Below are positions 23,080 through 30,730 of a DNA stretch of 30,730 nt, one piece after another; within the stretch, counting starts at the first letter, position 1; the number at the start of each line of letters is the position of its first letter. Made by a program: the position numbers and the translations under genes. A model generated the notes under the pieces. That model saw only the letters and a program-made list of their open reading frames with translations, searched no databases and had not been told where the DNA came from. This DNA is from X23 sp050251575 (lineage in GTDB: Bacteria; Bacillota; Clostridia; SK-Y3), in contig JBFWMP010000019.1 in assembly GCA_050251575.1 (NCBI GenBank), positions 1 to 30,730 of the forward strand, read 5' to 3'.

Positions 23080-24471
23080 TTACTTTCTCATAACATCCCC
23101 AAACAACTCTTCATCTGTAGGAATAACAGGTTCAATAGGTGAAGCGACCCATGTAGTATTGATAAAATGCTTCCATGTAATATTCTCCGAAGCAATATTT
23201 CCTCCCCATGTTCCGCATCCTAATGTCATAGTAAATGGCATACCGTTGACCCAGTCTCCCGTATTTCCATAACATTGCGATTGTCTCACCATGATTCTGC
23301 TTACCTTGGTTTTTAAACCTAGTTCAAGAATATGTTCATCATTATTGGAATGAATACCGCAGGAATGTCCGCTGCCCTGGAATTGTGTAATTTTGTTTAC
23401 TATCTCTACTGCTTGGTCAAATGTAGTATATTTATACAAAGTTAATACAACCGAAAGCTTCTCACCCGAGAAAGGATAATCCTTACCCATACCCTGTTCT
23501 TCTACCATGATAAATGTTCTGTCTTGTCCAATATCCAACTTGGCTACCTGTGCAATTTTTTGTGCAGATTGAGCAATAACTTCACGATTCAGATGCCCGT
23601 CTACCCACAATGCAGCTTGAACTTTTTCTTTTTCTTGCGAACTTGTTAAGTATCCGCCTTCTTCCTTTAATGCTTGTATCAACTGATCATAGATACCCTC
23701 CTGGATAACAAGAGAGTTATCAGCAGAACAGCTTGTAGCATAGTCAAAGGTTTTACTTAACATAATCTTGTGAGCGGCATCCTTGATATCTGCTGTCTCA
23801 TCAACCACTATAACCGCATTCCCGGCGCCTACTCCGTAAGCTGGAGTACCGGAACTATAAGCAGACTTTACCATCGGTGATCCACCGGTAGCTACAATTA
23901 AGTCACACTGCTTCATTACTTCATTGCTTATATCTAAAGTCGGATCGTCTACTGCAATAATCAAATCTTCAGGAGCACCGTGCTTTTTAAGCGCTTGCCT
24001 CATTAAATCTACCATTCTCTTATTGGTCTTCTTTGTTCTCGGATGAGGAGAAATAACAATTGCATTTCTCCCCTTTATTGCAAACATAGATTTTGCTACA
24101 GGAGTAGCTTCAGGATTGGTACATGGCGCTAATGCTCCTATAACACCAATCGGCTTTGCTATCTTCATAAGACCCTTGCTTTCATCTATCTCAATCACGC
24201 CTACAGTTTTCTGATCCTTAATATCTCTAAGCATGCCTCTTACCTTTTTCGTAAGCTTTGTCAGCTTTCCCTCATAATTTCCGAGTTGAGATTCTTCTAC
24301 CGCAAGTTTAGCTACCTCTTCTGCATTTTCTTGTTTTACTGCAGCCCAGGCAATAGCCTTCACTAATTCATCAACTTTTTCTTGTGTAAAGGATTCAGCG
24401 ATTTCCTGTGCTTTTCTGGCTCTGTCCATCAAGCCAGCTACGTACTCTTTTGCATTCATTTCATTACTCAT
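23080..24471 (-). CDS. CoA-acylating aldehyde dehydrogenase
   Basis: 463 residues, the length of stand-alone acylating aldehyde dehydrogenases. The catalytic cysteine is C248 in 'TSCSADNS', and the cofactor-binding turn is 'ATGGSPMVKSAY'. The C-terminal 'LGCGTWGGN' is found in acetaldehyde, succinate-semialdehyde (SucD) and sulfoacetaldehyde (SauS) acylating enzymes. The reaction is aldehyde + CoA + NAD(P)+ to acyl-CoA. The C-terminal 'SENITWKHFINTTWV' recalls SucD/SauS-like members more than AdhE. No alcohol dehydrogenase or microcompartment genes lie beside it, so the aldehyde is undetermined. The ATG at 24471 has GGGAG upstream. Monocistronic. Confidence 0.88.
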   Translation of the reverse strand: MSNEMNAKEYVAGLMDRARKAQEIAESFTQEKVDELVKAIAWAAVKQENAEEVAKLAVEESQLGNYEGKLTKLTKKVRGMLRDIKDQKTVGVIEIDESKGLMKIAKPIGVIGALAPCTNPEATPVAKSMFAIKGRNAIVISPHPRTKKTNKRMVDLMRQALKKHGAPEDLIIAVDDPTLDISNEVMKQCDLIVATGGSPMVKSAYSSGTPAYGVGAGNAVIVVDETADIKDAAHKIMLSKTFDYATSCSADNSLVIQEGIYDQLIQALKEEGGYLTSSQEKEKVQAALWVDGHLNREVIAQSAQKIAQVAKLDIGQDRTFIMVEEQGMGKDYPFSGEKLSVVLTLYKYTTFDQAVEIVNKITQFQGSGHSCGIHSNNDEHILELGLKTKVSRIMVRQSQCYGNTGDWVNGMPFTMTLGCGTWGGNIASENITWKHFINTTWVASPIEPVIPTDEELFGDVMRK

Positions 24472-24571
24472 AGTATTCTCCCTTCAAGCAACCTATCTAT
24501 ATGTGGCTACTTTGTTATTTAATAAACATAATAATTATATCATAAATAAAAAATTATAGTACACCTATTTT

Positions 24572-25309
24572 TTATATTTTTTCGATGAGGTATTTCCAAT
24601 ATCTCATCGGCATACATCGCTTCTGCAGGCGTGGATTCACTCTGTCCTCAATTGCAATAGAATGAAAATACTGTTTCCAAAGCTGCTGATAAAAAAGCTC
24701 CTTTTCTTCAAGCTTTAATGTTTGATCAATATTAAGCTCCGTAATAATCCATTCTTCTTTATTGTAAACCGCAGCTATTCCCCTTTTCACATCATGCAGT
24801 ATCCAATTTTGTGCTGCAAATCGCTTTGTAAAATGCGGAGCTAATAATGCCACAATATTATTATCCGGTTCAATTGGAGCATAATAAATTTCTCCCGATA
24901 AAAGCCTGAAACGTACCAGTCCTAGCAAACGATGACACTCACCTCCTACCTTTCGGCTAATTTTATGAATCCTTAATACCCGATCATCGACTTCATAAAA
25001 ATCAATCTTTCTACCCACTTCCCATCCAAACTTAAGGTATTGATAGATCCATGTCTCTGCTCCATCCATCTCTGAGAGAAAAACATAAAATACATGCTGT
25101 AACGCCTGAGGAGAAATCTTTTTTTTAATAGATTGATATACCTTATCCGCTTTTTGCTCATCAGTTTCAATATAGATATTCTGACAAAACAGTTTCTCTT
25201 GAAAACCTTCTTCCGGCACAATTTCCTCCGGCACCTGCCTTCTGTAATAGGCTTCATATATTGCTGTCAATAAGCCTTCAAAGGTATTATCATAAATATA
25301 GCTTATCAT
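24572..25309 (-). CDS. DUF4130/TIGR03915-type putative DNA repair partner protein
   Basis: 245 residues. It starts 'ISYIYDNTFEGLLTAIYEAY' and ends in 'NPRLQKRCMPMRYWKYL', features of the TIGR03915 family, which accompanies the TIGR03916 radical SAM protein in many bacteria. The central domain is DUF4130. The joint family is annotated as putative DNA modification or repair, but the chemistry is not known. The start codon overlaps the radical SAM stop by one base (TAATG), so translation is coupled. No catalytic residues can be pointed to. Confidence 0.85.
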   Translation of the reverse strand: MISYIYDNTFEGLLTAIYEAYYRRQVPEEIVPEEGFQEKLFCQNIYIETDEQKADKVYQSIKKKISPQALQHVFYVFLSEMDGAETWIYQYLKFGWEVGRKIDFYEVDDRVLRIHKISRKVGGECHRLLGLVRFRLLSGEIYYAPIEPDNNIVALLAPHFTKRFAAQNWILHDVKRGIAAVYNKEEWIITELNIDQTLKLEEKELFYQQLWKQYFHSIAIEDRVNPRLQKRCMPMRYWKYLIEKI

Positions 25310-26619
25310 TATAATTCCCCCGTAATGCTAGAAAATACGTCAGAAGGTTCTGGTTGATCTAAGAGCAGAGAGAATATGGAAATTTGCTGCATCTGTGGTA
25401 CTTGAACCTTTTCAGGCTTCTTTTCTATCAAACATTGCCGAATCAATCTATCATTTAATCCCACTTCTCCATAGAACTTACCCTGACATGTAATAAAGTG
25501 CTTTGCCCTTTTGAGCACTACTCCGATTTTTTTCAGCCCATCATAAGATAAGGGATGCACCCTTCGTGCACATACAATCTTTTGAGCCGAACGCACCCCT
25601 ATTCCCGGAACGCGCAAGAGCATTTCATAATCAGCACGATTCACTTCTATAGGAAACTGTTCAAAACTTCTTAACGCCCAATCAGATTTAGGGTCAAGTT
25701 CTATATCAAAATCCGGCTTGCTTTCATTTAATAGTTCATTGGCAGTAAAACCATAAAATCTTAATAACCAATCAGCTTGATACAGTCGGTGTTCCCTCAA
25801 TAATGGCGGCTTGGTCGTAATAGCAGGAAGATTAGTACCACTTGTTACGGGCATATACGCAGAATAATATACTCTTTTCATTAAAAAACGCTTGTACAGC
25901 CCTTCCGACAGTTTCAATATTTTCATATCATGATCAGGTGTAGCTCCAACAATCAGTTGAGTGGTCTGTCCCGCCGGAACGAAGGAAGGTGCCTTTTTAA
26001 AGTGCTTCTTTTCTTCTGCTTTCTCTCCAATTTTAGAATGGATAAAGTCCATAGGTTTAATAATGGATTCCTTGCTTTTTTGGGGTGCAAGCAATTGAAG
26101 TCCTTGCTGGGTAGGAAGCTCGATATTTACACTTAGACGGTCTGCATACTTACCTGCCTCATTAATAAGTTGTAAATCTGCACCGGGAATCCCTTTCAAA
26201 TGGATATATCCATTGAACCGATAGTCTTCTCTTAACTTTCTCACTGTTTTCGTTAGAAGTTCCATGGTGTAATTAGGATTTTTATACACCGCAGAGCTTA
26301 AAAACAGACCCTCTATATAGTTCCTCTTATAAAAGTTAGTAGTTAAATCTGCTACCTCTTCAGGAGTAAAAATTGCTCGCGGCACATCATTCGTCACCCT
26401 ATTCACACAATATGCGCAGTCATAGACACAATAATTAGTAAAAAGTATTTTTAGTAGTGAGATACACCTGCCATCTGCTGACCAGCTATGGCAAATTCCT
26501 GCCAAATGTGCATTTCCTAATCCTGATTGTGTGTTTTTTCGTGAACTTCCACTGGAAGAACAGGATACATCATACTTTGCCGCATCCGCTAATATCTGTA
26601 ATTTAGTCAGAACCTCCAT
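25309..26619 (-). CDS. Radical SAM protein of the putative DNA modification/repair family (TIGR03916)
   Basis: 436 residues from the ATG at 26619, with GGAGGT 7 bases upstream; the frame is open to a TTG at 26634. The radical SAM motif Cys-x3-Cys-x2-Cys is 'CVYDCAYC' (C64, C68, C71), preceded by a conserved 'SADGRCISLLKILFTNYC'. The C-terminal third carries a helix-hairpin-helix DNA-binding motif, 'LLRVPGIGVRSAQKI' at about 335-349. The family is predicted to act on DNA, by analogy with spore photoproduct lyase-like enzymes, but no activity is established. It is the first gene of a two-gene operon. Its promoter overlaps a LexA-box-like site, pointing to induction by DNA damage. Confidence 0.9.
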   Translation of the reverse strand: MEVLTKLQILADAAKYDVSCSSSGSSRKNTQSGLGNAHLAGICHSWSADGRCISLLKILFTNYCVYDCAYCVNRVTNDVPRAIFTPEEVADLTTNFYKRNYIEGLFLSSAVYKNPNYTMELLTKTVRKLREDYRFNGYIHLKGIPGADLQLINEAGKYADRLSVNIELPTQQGLQLLAPQKSKESIIKPMDFIHSKIGEKAEEKKHFKKAPSFVPAGQTTQLIVGATPDHDMKILKLSEGLYKRFLMKRVYYSAYMPVTSGTNLPAITTKPPLLREHRLYQADWLLRFYGFTANELLNESKPDFDIELDPKSDWALRSFEQFPIEVNRADYEMLLRVPGIGVRSAQKIVCARRVHPLSYDGLKKIGVVLKRAKHFITCQGKFYGEVGLNDRLIRQCLIEKKPEKVQVPQMQQISIFSLLLDQPEPSDVFSSITGEL

Positions 26620-26649
26620 GGTAATTACCTCCAATAAGCTTATATGGAA

Positions 26650-26678
26650 ATATTACCACAAATTTATTAAAAAATCAA
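26650..26678 (-). promoter_or_regulatory. Sigma-A-type promoter of the radical SAM operon
   Basis: On the minus strand TTGATT (26673-26678), a 17-bp spacer, then TAATAT (26650-26655). It lies 30 bp ahead of the start codon and its -35 is overlapped by the LexA-like box at 26676-26689. Confidence 0.65.
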
Positions 26679-26689
26679 ACATATGTTCG
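26676..26689 (-). promoter_or_regulatory. LexA (SOS) box-like operator
   Basis: The minus strand reads CGAACATATGTTTG, matching the Bacillus LexA consensus CGAACRNRYGTTYC at 13 of 14 positions and the general GAAC-N4-GTTY core perfectly. It overlaps the -35 box of the radical SAM operon, where LexA binding would block polymerase. Confidence 0.62.
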
Positions 26690-26698
26690 GTATAATTG

Positions 26699-26744
26699 AT
26701 AAAATAAACTGCCGATAATTATAATTATCAGCAGTTTATTTTAT
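26699..26744. terminator. Long terminator hairpin after the parvulin gene
   Basis: ATAAAATAAACTGC (26699-26712) and GCAGTTTATTTTAT (26731-26744) pair perfectly, and GATAATT/AATTATC extends the stem inside, giving one nearly continuous 22-bp helix. It lies 6 bp after the stop of the minus-strand gene at 26751. Confidence 0.85.
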
Positions 26745-26750
26745 ACATCT

Positions 26751-27500
26751 TTATGAATTTATTTTTACTTCATATTTCTTTTTAAGCTCATTACATTTAT
26801 TTTTATAGACTTCATTCTGCTTCATCATCGTGAGCTGCTGTGTAAGCTGATTTTTTACTTCATCAAAGGAACTGGACGCACCTTCTTTTCTATCTGTAAG
26901 CTTAATAATATGGTATCCGAACTGCGTACTTACCGGCTTACTGATTTCTCCTATATTCATTGCAAATGCCGCTTCTTCAAATTCAGGTACCATCTGTCCT
27001 TTCGTGAAATAGCCCAAATCCCCGCCTTTAGCATTGGAAGGACAACTGGAATATTGTTTGGCTGCATCTTCAAAAGAAAAACCTCTATTGATTTCACCAA
27101 CAACCTTATGTGCTTGAAGTTCATCTTCTACTAATATGTGGCTGGCGCTTATACTTTCCGGCTTTTCAAACTGCTCTTTATTTTCATCGTAATATTGAGC
27201 TACGTAACTTTCTTCTACTTTTATCGTATTTAATAATCTTGTTATTGAATATTCTTTTAATAAATTATTTTTTAGCCTTTCTATCTCTGCTTTGAAAACT
27301 TCTTCCTTTTCCAAGCCTTGTTCTAAAGCATCAAAATAAAATAGCTCTTGATTTACTAACTCTTCAAGTAATGTCTTTTTTCCTTCTTCAGTATAAAATT
27401 GTGCTGCTCTTTGAGGATCTATACTTCTTAGAAGCATTTCTACATCACTCTGTGTAATTTCTTTTCCATTTACGACCGCTAAAACCTTTTTATCTGACAA
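26751..27500 (-). CDS. Parvulin-type peptidyl-prolyl isomerase
   Basis: 249 residues from the TTG at 27500, which has GGAG 8 bases upstream; the frame is open further but has no better start. The N-terminal half is a helical SurA/PrsA-like chaperone region ('VNGKEITQSDVEMLLRSI'). The parvulin domain lies at about 116-205: 'ASHILVEDELQAHKVV', 'GGDLGYFTKGQMVPEFEEAAF' and 'TQFGYHIIKLTDR'. It accelerates proline isomerisation and helps folding. No signal peptide or lipobox is present, so it looks cytosolic, unlike PrsA lipoproteins. It starts 63 bp after the WG-repeat gene and the two may be co-transcribed. Confidence 0.9.
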   Translation of the reverse strand: MSDKKVLAVVNGKEITQSDVEMLLRSIDPQRAAQFYTEEGKKTLLEELVNQELFYFDALEQGLEKEEVFKAEIERLKNNLLKEYSITRLLNTIKVEESYVAQYYDENKEQFEKPESISASHILVEDELQAHKVVGEINRGFSFEDAAKQYSSCPSNAKGGDLGYFTKGQMVPEFEEAAFAMNIGEISKPVSTQFGYHIIKLTDRKEGASSSFDEVKNQLTQQLTMMKQNEVYKNKCNELKKKYEVKINS

Positions 27501-27563
27501 TATGAACTCTCCTTTGTTTTTTATTCTCCTCATCATATCAAAAAACAAAAGAGATGTCCATTG

Positions 27564-29390
27564 CTAATGAAACGCCTTCCACAAATCTCCTTGCGTATCA
27601 ATGATATCCATAACTTCTTGGTAAGGAATAGTAAATGTAGGGAATCCGGCAGCATAAGGTGCAATCTCATAAGGATAGAAGTATATCTGCAGCGTATTTT
27701 CCAGTATGGCAAATGACTGGTCAGGGGCTATTCCTTTATAATCATCCTTCCAAACCCACATCTCTTCCCCATGCTCTTCAATTTGTTTTTCAATAACTTC
27801 ACTTAGCCTTTTAACATAGTCGCTATCCTTCTTAAATAAATCCTGCAGTTGATAAAATGCTCCGGTACCAGTATCTATATGAATATACTCTCTGATCGGC
27901 ATTCCATGTGCTGCCCCATAGGGAAAATCATATCCCCCCATCTCAATATTGAGAAGCTGATTTTTACTAAACTTTACATTGAAATCTCCTTCATAGTTAT
28001 AATCAAGATCCTCATCACTTTTAACATCTCTGTATTGCTCCGGAATAAAAATTTCTTTAAGCCTTTTATTTACTTCCTTTTGCACAGATTTTTCCTTCAT
28101 ATCGCTGAGTTGAGGATAATAAATAAGCAGACTCCTGTTAGGCCGATATTTTTCTTCTTTTACCATGGTTCCGTCGGCTAACATATAAGTATCACCCCAC
28201 TTCCAAACCTGTTCTCCTTTTTTGTTATAATAGGAGATTCTATTATCAACATCTGCTTTAATTAGCTCTCCAACAAGAGATAGTTGACCATTTCCTTTTA
28301 CTATCGGCAATTCCTTCTGCTTCTTACCCTTCAAATCTATAAAGTAAGTATACGTACCATCATATACTGACGCCAACCCTTGATGAAAATCATAAATATA
28401 ATAGTAATCAAAGCCTGTGAGTAATTTTCCTTCTCTGCTTGCAAGAGCATACTTAGAGCCCTTCGGCGGATTTTCACCATCTATTGGCACACCGGCAGCA
28501 ATGCGGCCTTGTCCCAGCATACGCACCTCAATATACTCTGGCTCAAGAATGTACTCTCCTTCTTTATTAATTACTCCGCTTGTTTTATCAAAATAATTTT
28601 CAGAAAGATTCACCACCGCTAAGCCATTGTTAAATTCATCCCCCCATGAGAATCTTGCAGGAATAACCACCTCTCCTTTTTCATTTATATATCCTGTTTT
28701 ACTATCTTCTTTTTCTTCAAACGTCATCAAACCTTCACTTAAATTATTTACGTGATAAAAGTTATCATATTGATTAATGACTTTGCCATTTGAATCAATT
28801 AACGCAAATGGTCCTTCGTCAAGTTTTACTAATGCTTTATCTTCTACAAAAGAATCGGCATGTTCATACTGGAGTTCAATCACTTTTTCACCGTTCTTAT
28901 CAATATAGCCATACAAGTACTTTTCATCGCTGACTTGCTTGCTTATAACCGCCCTTCCGTTTTTAAAATTCTGTATATGACTTGGCGATTCAAAAACAAC
29001 TTGCCCATTTTCGTTAAGTACTTTATAGCCTTCTTCATTCCATACTACAGCCAGCCCTTCCGAATATTGGTTGATAAATCCATATTTCGGCTCTACTACA
29101 TATTGACCATCTTTGTCTATTACACCTTGATATTCACCAACTGTAACAATCGCCAAACCATTTTTCTGAAAATCTTCCGTCCTATCAAACTTAGGCTGTA
29201 TAACAAAATTACCTGCAACATTAATATAACCCCATTGACTTGTTTTAATAGAACTCTCAGAAGCCGGGTACCGTCCCAATCCCGAAAGCTCCTCTATAAG
29301 ACCGGGTTCTTTAGCGTATTGGGAACATGAAACAGCGAGCATTAAGGCTGCCAAAAAGCCTATGCCTACCATATACCTTTTCTTTTTCAT
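27564..29390 (-). CDS. WG-repeat lipoprotein with C-terminal DUF3298 domain
   Basis: 608 residues. A hydrophobic signal (about 4-20) ends in 'AVSCSQ', a plausible though non-classical lipobox. About nine WG/KWG-type repeats of roughly 40-45 residues follow, each with the pattern aromatic-Gly-x-Ile-(D/N)-x-x-Gly-x-x-Val-Ile ('WGYINVAGNFVIQPKF', 'YGYIDKNGEKVI', 'TGYINEKGEVVI'). The C-terminal 180 residues ('GAAHGMPIREYIHIDT' onwards) match DUF3298, found in RsiV-like and other cell-surface proteins. The function is unknown; the structure suggests an extracytoplasmic binding protein. The ATG at 29390 has GGGGGAGG upstream. Confidence 0.88.
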   Translation of the reverse strand: MKKKRYMVGIGFLAALMLAVSCSQYAKEPGLIEELSGLGRYPASESSIKTSQWGYINVAGNFVIQPKFDRTEDFQKNGLAIVTVGEYQGVIDKDGQYVVEPKYGFINQYSEGLAVVWNEEGYKVLNENGQVVFESPSHIQNFKNGRAVISKQVSDEKYLYGYIDKNGEKVIELQYEHADSFVEDKALVKLDEGPFALIDSNGKVINQYDNFYHVNNLSEGLMTFEEKEDSKTGYINEKGEVVIPARFSWGDEFNNGLAVVNLSENYFDKTSGVINKEGEYILEPEYIEVRMLGQGRIAAGVPIDGENPPKGSKYALASREGKLLTGFDYYYIYDFHQGLASVYDGTYTYFIDLKGKKQKELPIVKGNGQLSLVGELIKADVDNRISYYNKKGEQVWKWGDTYMLADGTMVKEEKYRPNRSLLIYYPQLSDMKEKSVQKEVNKRLKEIFIPEQYRDVKSDEDLDYNYEGDFNVKFSKNQLLNIEMGGYDFPYGAAHGMPIREYIHIDTGTGAFYQLQDLFKKDSDYVKRLSEVIEKQIEEHGEEMWVWKDDYKGIAPDQSFAILENTLQIYFYPYEIAPYAAGFPTFTIPYQEVMDIIDTQGDLWKAFH

Positions 29391-29709
29391 TTACCTCCCC
29401 CTCACATACAAAATAATATGCAAAAACTAAAAGCATAGTTTGAAACCGTTACATAATCTAAACATCAGATATAGCTCCGATAACGCTATGCCGCTGATTA
29501 CATTATATTCACTGTAAATACTGCTTATGTGCAGCTTCATTTATTATTTTCTTATTCTCTGTTTGGCGCAAGAACTATACATAAATATCATTATAACATT
29601 TATATTGGTCATGCTAACATTTCTGCCAAAATAATACCATATTGTTTATATAGAATTGCTTATAAAAATCTAGTATAATTTTTATATATTAAATTAGGTG
29701 AGGTTAAAC
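29391..29709. other. Divergent intergenic region
   Basis: 319 bp between the WG-repeat gene and the C45-type gene, which are transcribed away from each other, so both promoters should lie here. A consensus -10 TATAAT at 29674-29679 faces the plus-strand gene, but its -35 (TAGAAT, 17 bp upstream) is poor. I see no riboswitch, operator or repeat. Confidence 0.4.
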
Positions 29710-30730
29710 ATGAAAAATAGCATACGTTTTATAGAAGTAAGCGGAAGTCCCTATGAAAGGGGTAAAGCTGCCGGTAGGATGTTTAAGGACTCTCTTGGAT
29801 TGATAACACCTAAATATTTAAAGATGCTAAAAACTCCTGCGCTATATCAACAAATGAACAGGGTCCGAAAAAAAGTAATCAATACTTTTCCTTCCTATTA
29901 TCAAGAAATATGTGGGAGAGCAGATGGCGCTGATATATGTCAGGATACCTATTTTCTAATGATGTGTGCGGAAATTCTTGGTGAAGGAACAGGCTGTACT
30001 TCTGTCGTATATAAAAGACCAAATGGTTCTATCTTATTGGCTCATAATGAAGACGATAACTTTACGATAGAAAATAGTTGTATCACTAAATGCAGTACAG
30101 AATCAGGCTGGTTTGTAACCAGTGATTTTCATACAATGCCTTTTGGAAATGGTTTTAGCTGGAACAGTCATGGTATTATAAAAATCATTAATTACTGTCG
30201 CCCTGTGAAAATTAATCCAGAAGGGATCCCGCGGTATCTGGCACAACGGCATATAAGTGAAGCCCGCTCCATTCCAGACTTTATTGAACGATGCAGCCTC
30301 CCTGACCGTGCATCCGGTTATCATGCCATTGTATTAGATACCAATACACATACTGCTGTCTCTGTTGAAGTGACTGCTGATAGTATTAGTATACAGGATA
30401 TTCATGATGTATATTCTCATACCAATCACTATATCCATCAACAAATTTACTCTGAGAAAAGCTTGGAAGAAGCCGGCAGCACTTCCTCATTCAGATTGAA
30501 TAAGGCTCACCGGCTGCTTAATGAAGCAATTTCTGATAAAGTGAACAACCTTGGTATAAATGATGTAATAAAGATCCTGCAATACAGAGGTCATTCTTTT
30601 CAAGATTCTATTCTTGCTGTACCGGGAGACCCTTATGTAACCTTTGCAACATTTGCTATAGATACCGCTGAGAAGCAAACAATTCAGATAAATTTTTATA
30701 TTACTAAAGAAAATATACAAATAAATTATG
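29710..30730 (+). CDS. C45-family autoproteolytic acyltransferase/peptidase (IAT-like), 3' truncated
   Basis: The open frame runs from the ATG at 29710 (GTGAGGT 8 bases upstream) off the window end, giving 340 codons. The N-terminal 'IEVSGSPYERGKAAG' and the central 'GEGTGCTSVV' are typical of the isopenicillin-N acyltransferase-like (C45) N-terminal nucleophile hydrolases. C96 would become the catalytic N-terminal cysteine after self-cleavage at Gly95-Cys96. 'LAHNEDDN' (about 111-117) follows as expected. The family hydrolyses or transfers acyl groups on amides, including acyl-amino acids and peptides; the substrate is unknown. The C-terminus is outside the window. Confidence 0.87.
   Translation, partial: MKNSIRFIEVSGSPYERGKAAGRMFKDSLGLITPKYLKMLKTPALYQQMNRVRKKVINTFPSYYQEICGRADGADICQDTYFLMMCAEILGEGTGCTSVVYKRPNGSILLAHNEDDNFTIENSCITKCSTESGWFVTSDFHTMPFGNGFSWNSHGIIKIINYCRPVKINPEGIPRYLAQRHISEARSIPDFIERCSLPDRASGYHAIVLDTNTHTAVSVEVTADSISIQDIHDVYSHTNHYIHQQIYSEKSLEEAGSTSSFRLNKAHRLLNEAISDKVNNLGINDVIKILQYRGHSFQDSILAVPGDPYVTFATFAIDTAEKQTIQINFYITKENIQINY

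Noticed and set aside
28860..29330. 156-codon plus-strand open frame
   Set aside because: Antisense to the WG-repeat gene; its hydrophobic composition reflects the complement of charged repeats.
30103..30720. Minus-strand open frames near the window end
   Set aside because: They are antisense to the C45-type gene, which has a strong start and clear family motifs.

Overview
The window looks like chromosome of a low-GC, endospore-forming Firmicute, most likely an anaerobic clostridium. Supporting evidence is the AT-rich DNA, strong GGAGG-type ribosome sites with many GTG and TTG starts, an alpha/beta-type small acid-soluble spore protein, a SpoVB-type flippase, a ferredoxin-like aldo/keto reductase, a CoA-acylating aldehyde dehydrogenase, FloA/NfeD and a c-di-GMP-I riboswitch. 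I saw no rRNA, tRNA, CRISPR array or complete insertion sequence.

Layout. 1-597 is the 3' part of a DUF3048 (YerB-like) gene. 676-5444 (all minus strand) is a compact uptake cassette: a GntR/FCD regulator, a tripartite tricarboxylate transporter in the order tctB-tctA-tctC, and a nitrilase-family hydrolase. Two matching FCD-GntR operators lie ahead of the regulator and ahead of tctB. The cassette is bracketed by a second, broken copy of the DUF3048 3' end at 5524-5691. 5740-8693 holds a spore protein, a GalT-like nucleotidyltransferase, an HD-GYP phosphodiesterase and a 69-residue orphan. 8799-9233 is non-coding and contains a small MITE-like element plus a hairpin. 9234-12530 is an OpuC-type osmoprotectant ABC operon. 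13236-14829 is a NitT/TauT-type ATPase and permease with no binding protein. 15168-16127 is CorA.

16303-17652 is a second HD-GYP gene whose leader carries a c-di-GMP-I riboswitch and an intrinsic terminator, a probable feedback circuit. A second copy of the MITE lies at 17743-17888. 17891-25309 holds a YczE-type membrane protein, the nfeD-floA pair, an aldo/keto reductase, SpoVB, a CoA-acylating aldehyde dehydrogenase and a DUF4130-type protein. The last is translationally coupled to an upstream radical SAM/HhH gene (25309-26619). Their promoter carries a 13/14 match to the Firmicute LexA box. 26751-29390 is a cytosolic parvulin isomerase and a WG-repeat/DUF3298 lipoprotein. 29710 to the end is a truncated C45-type autoproteolytic acyltransferase.

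Most genes belong to known families. The less ordinary content is in how they are arranged and controlled: the cassette between duplicated gene ends, the LexA-like site on a DNA-repair pair of unknown chemistry, the riboswitch-controlled phosphodiesterase, and the MITE family. I do not see a wholly new system. The radical SAM/DUF4130 pair under apparent SOS control is the nearest candidate.
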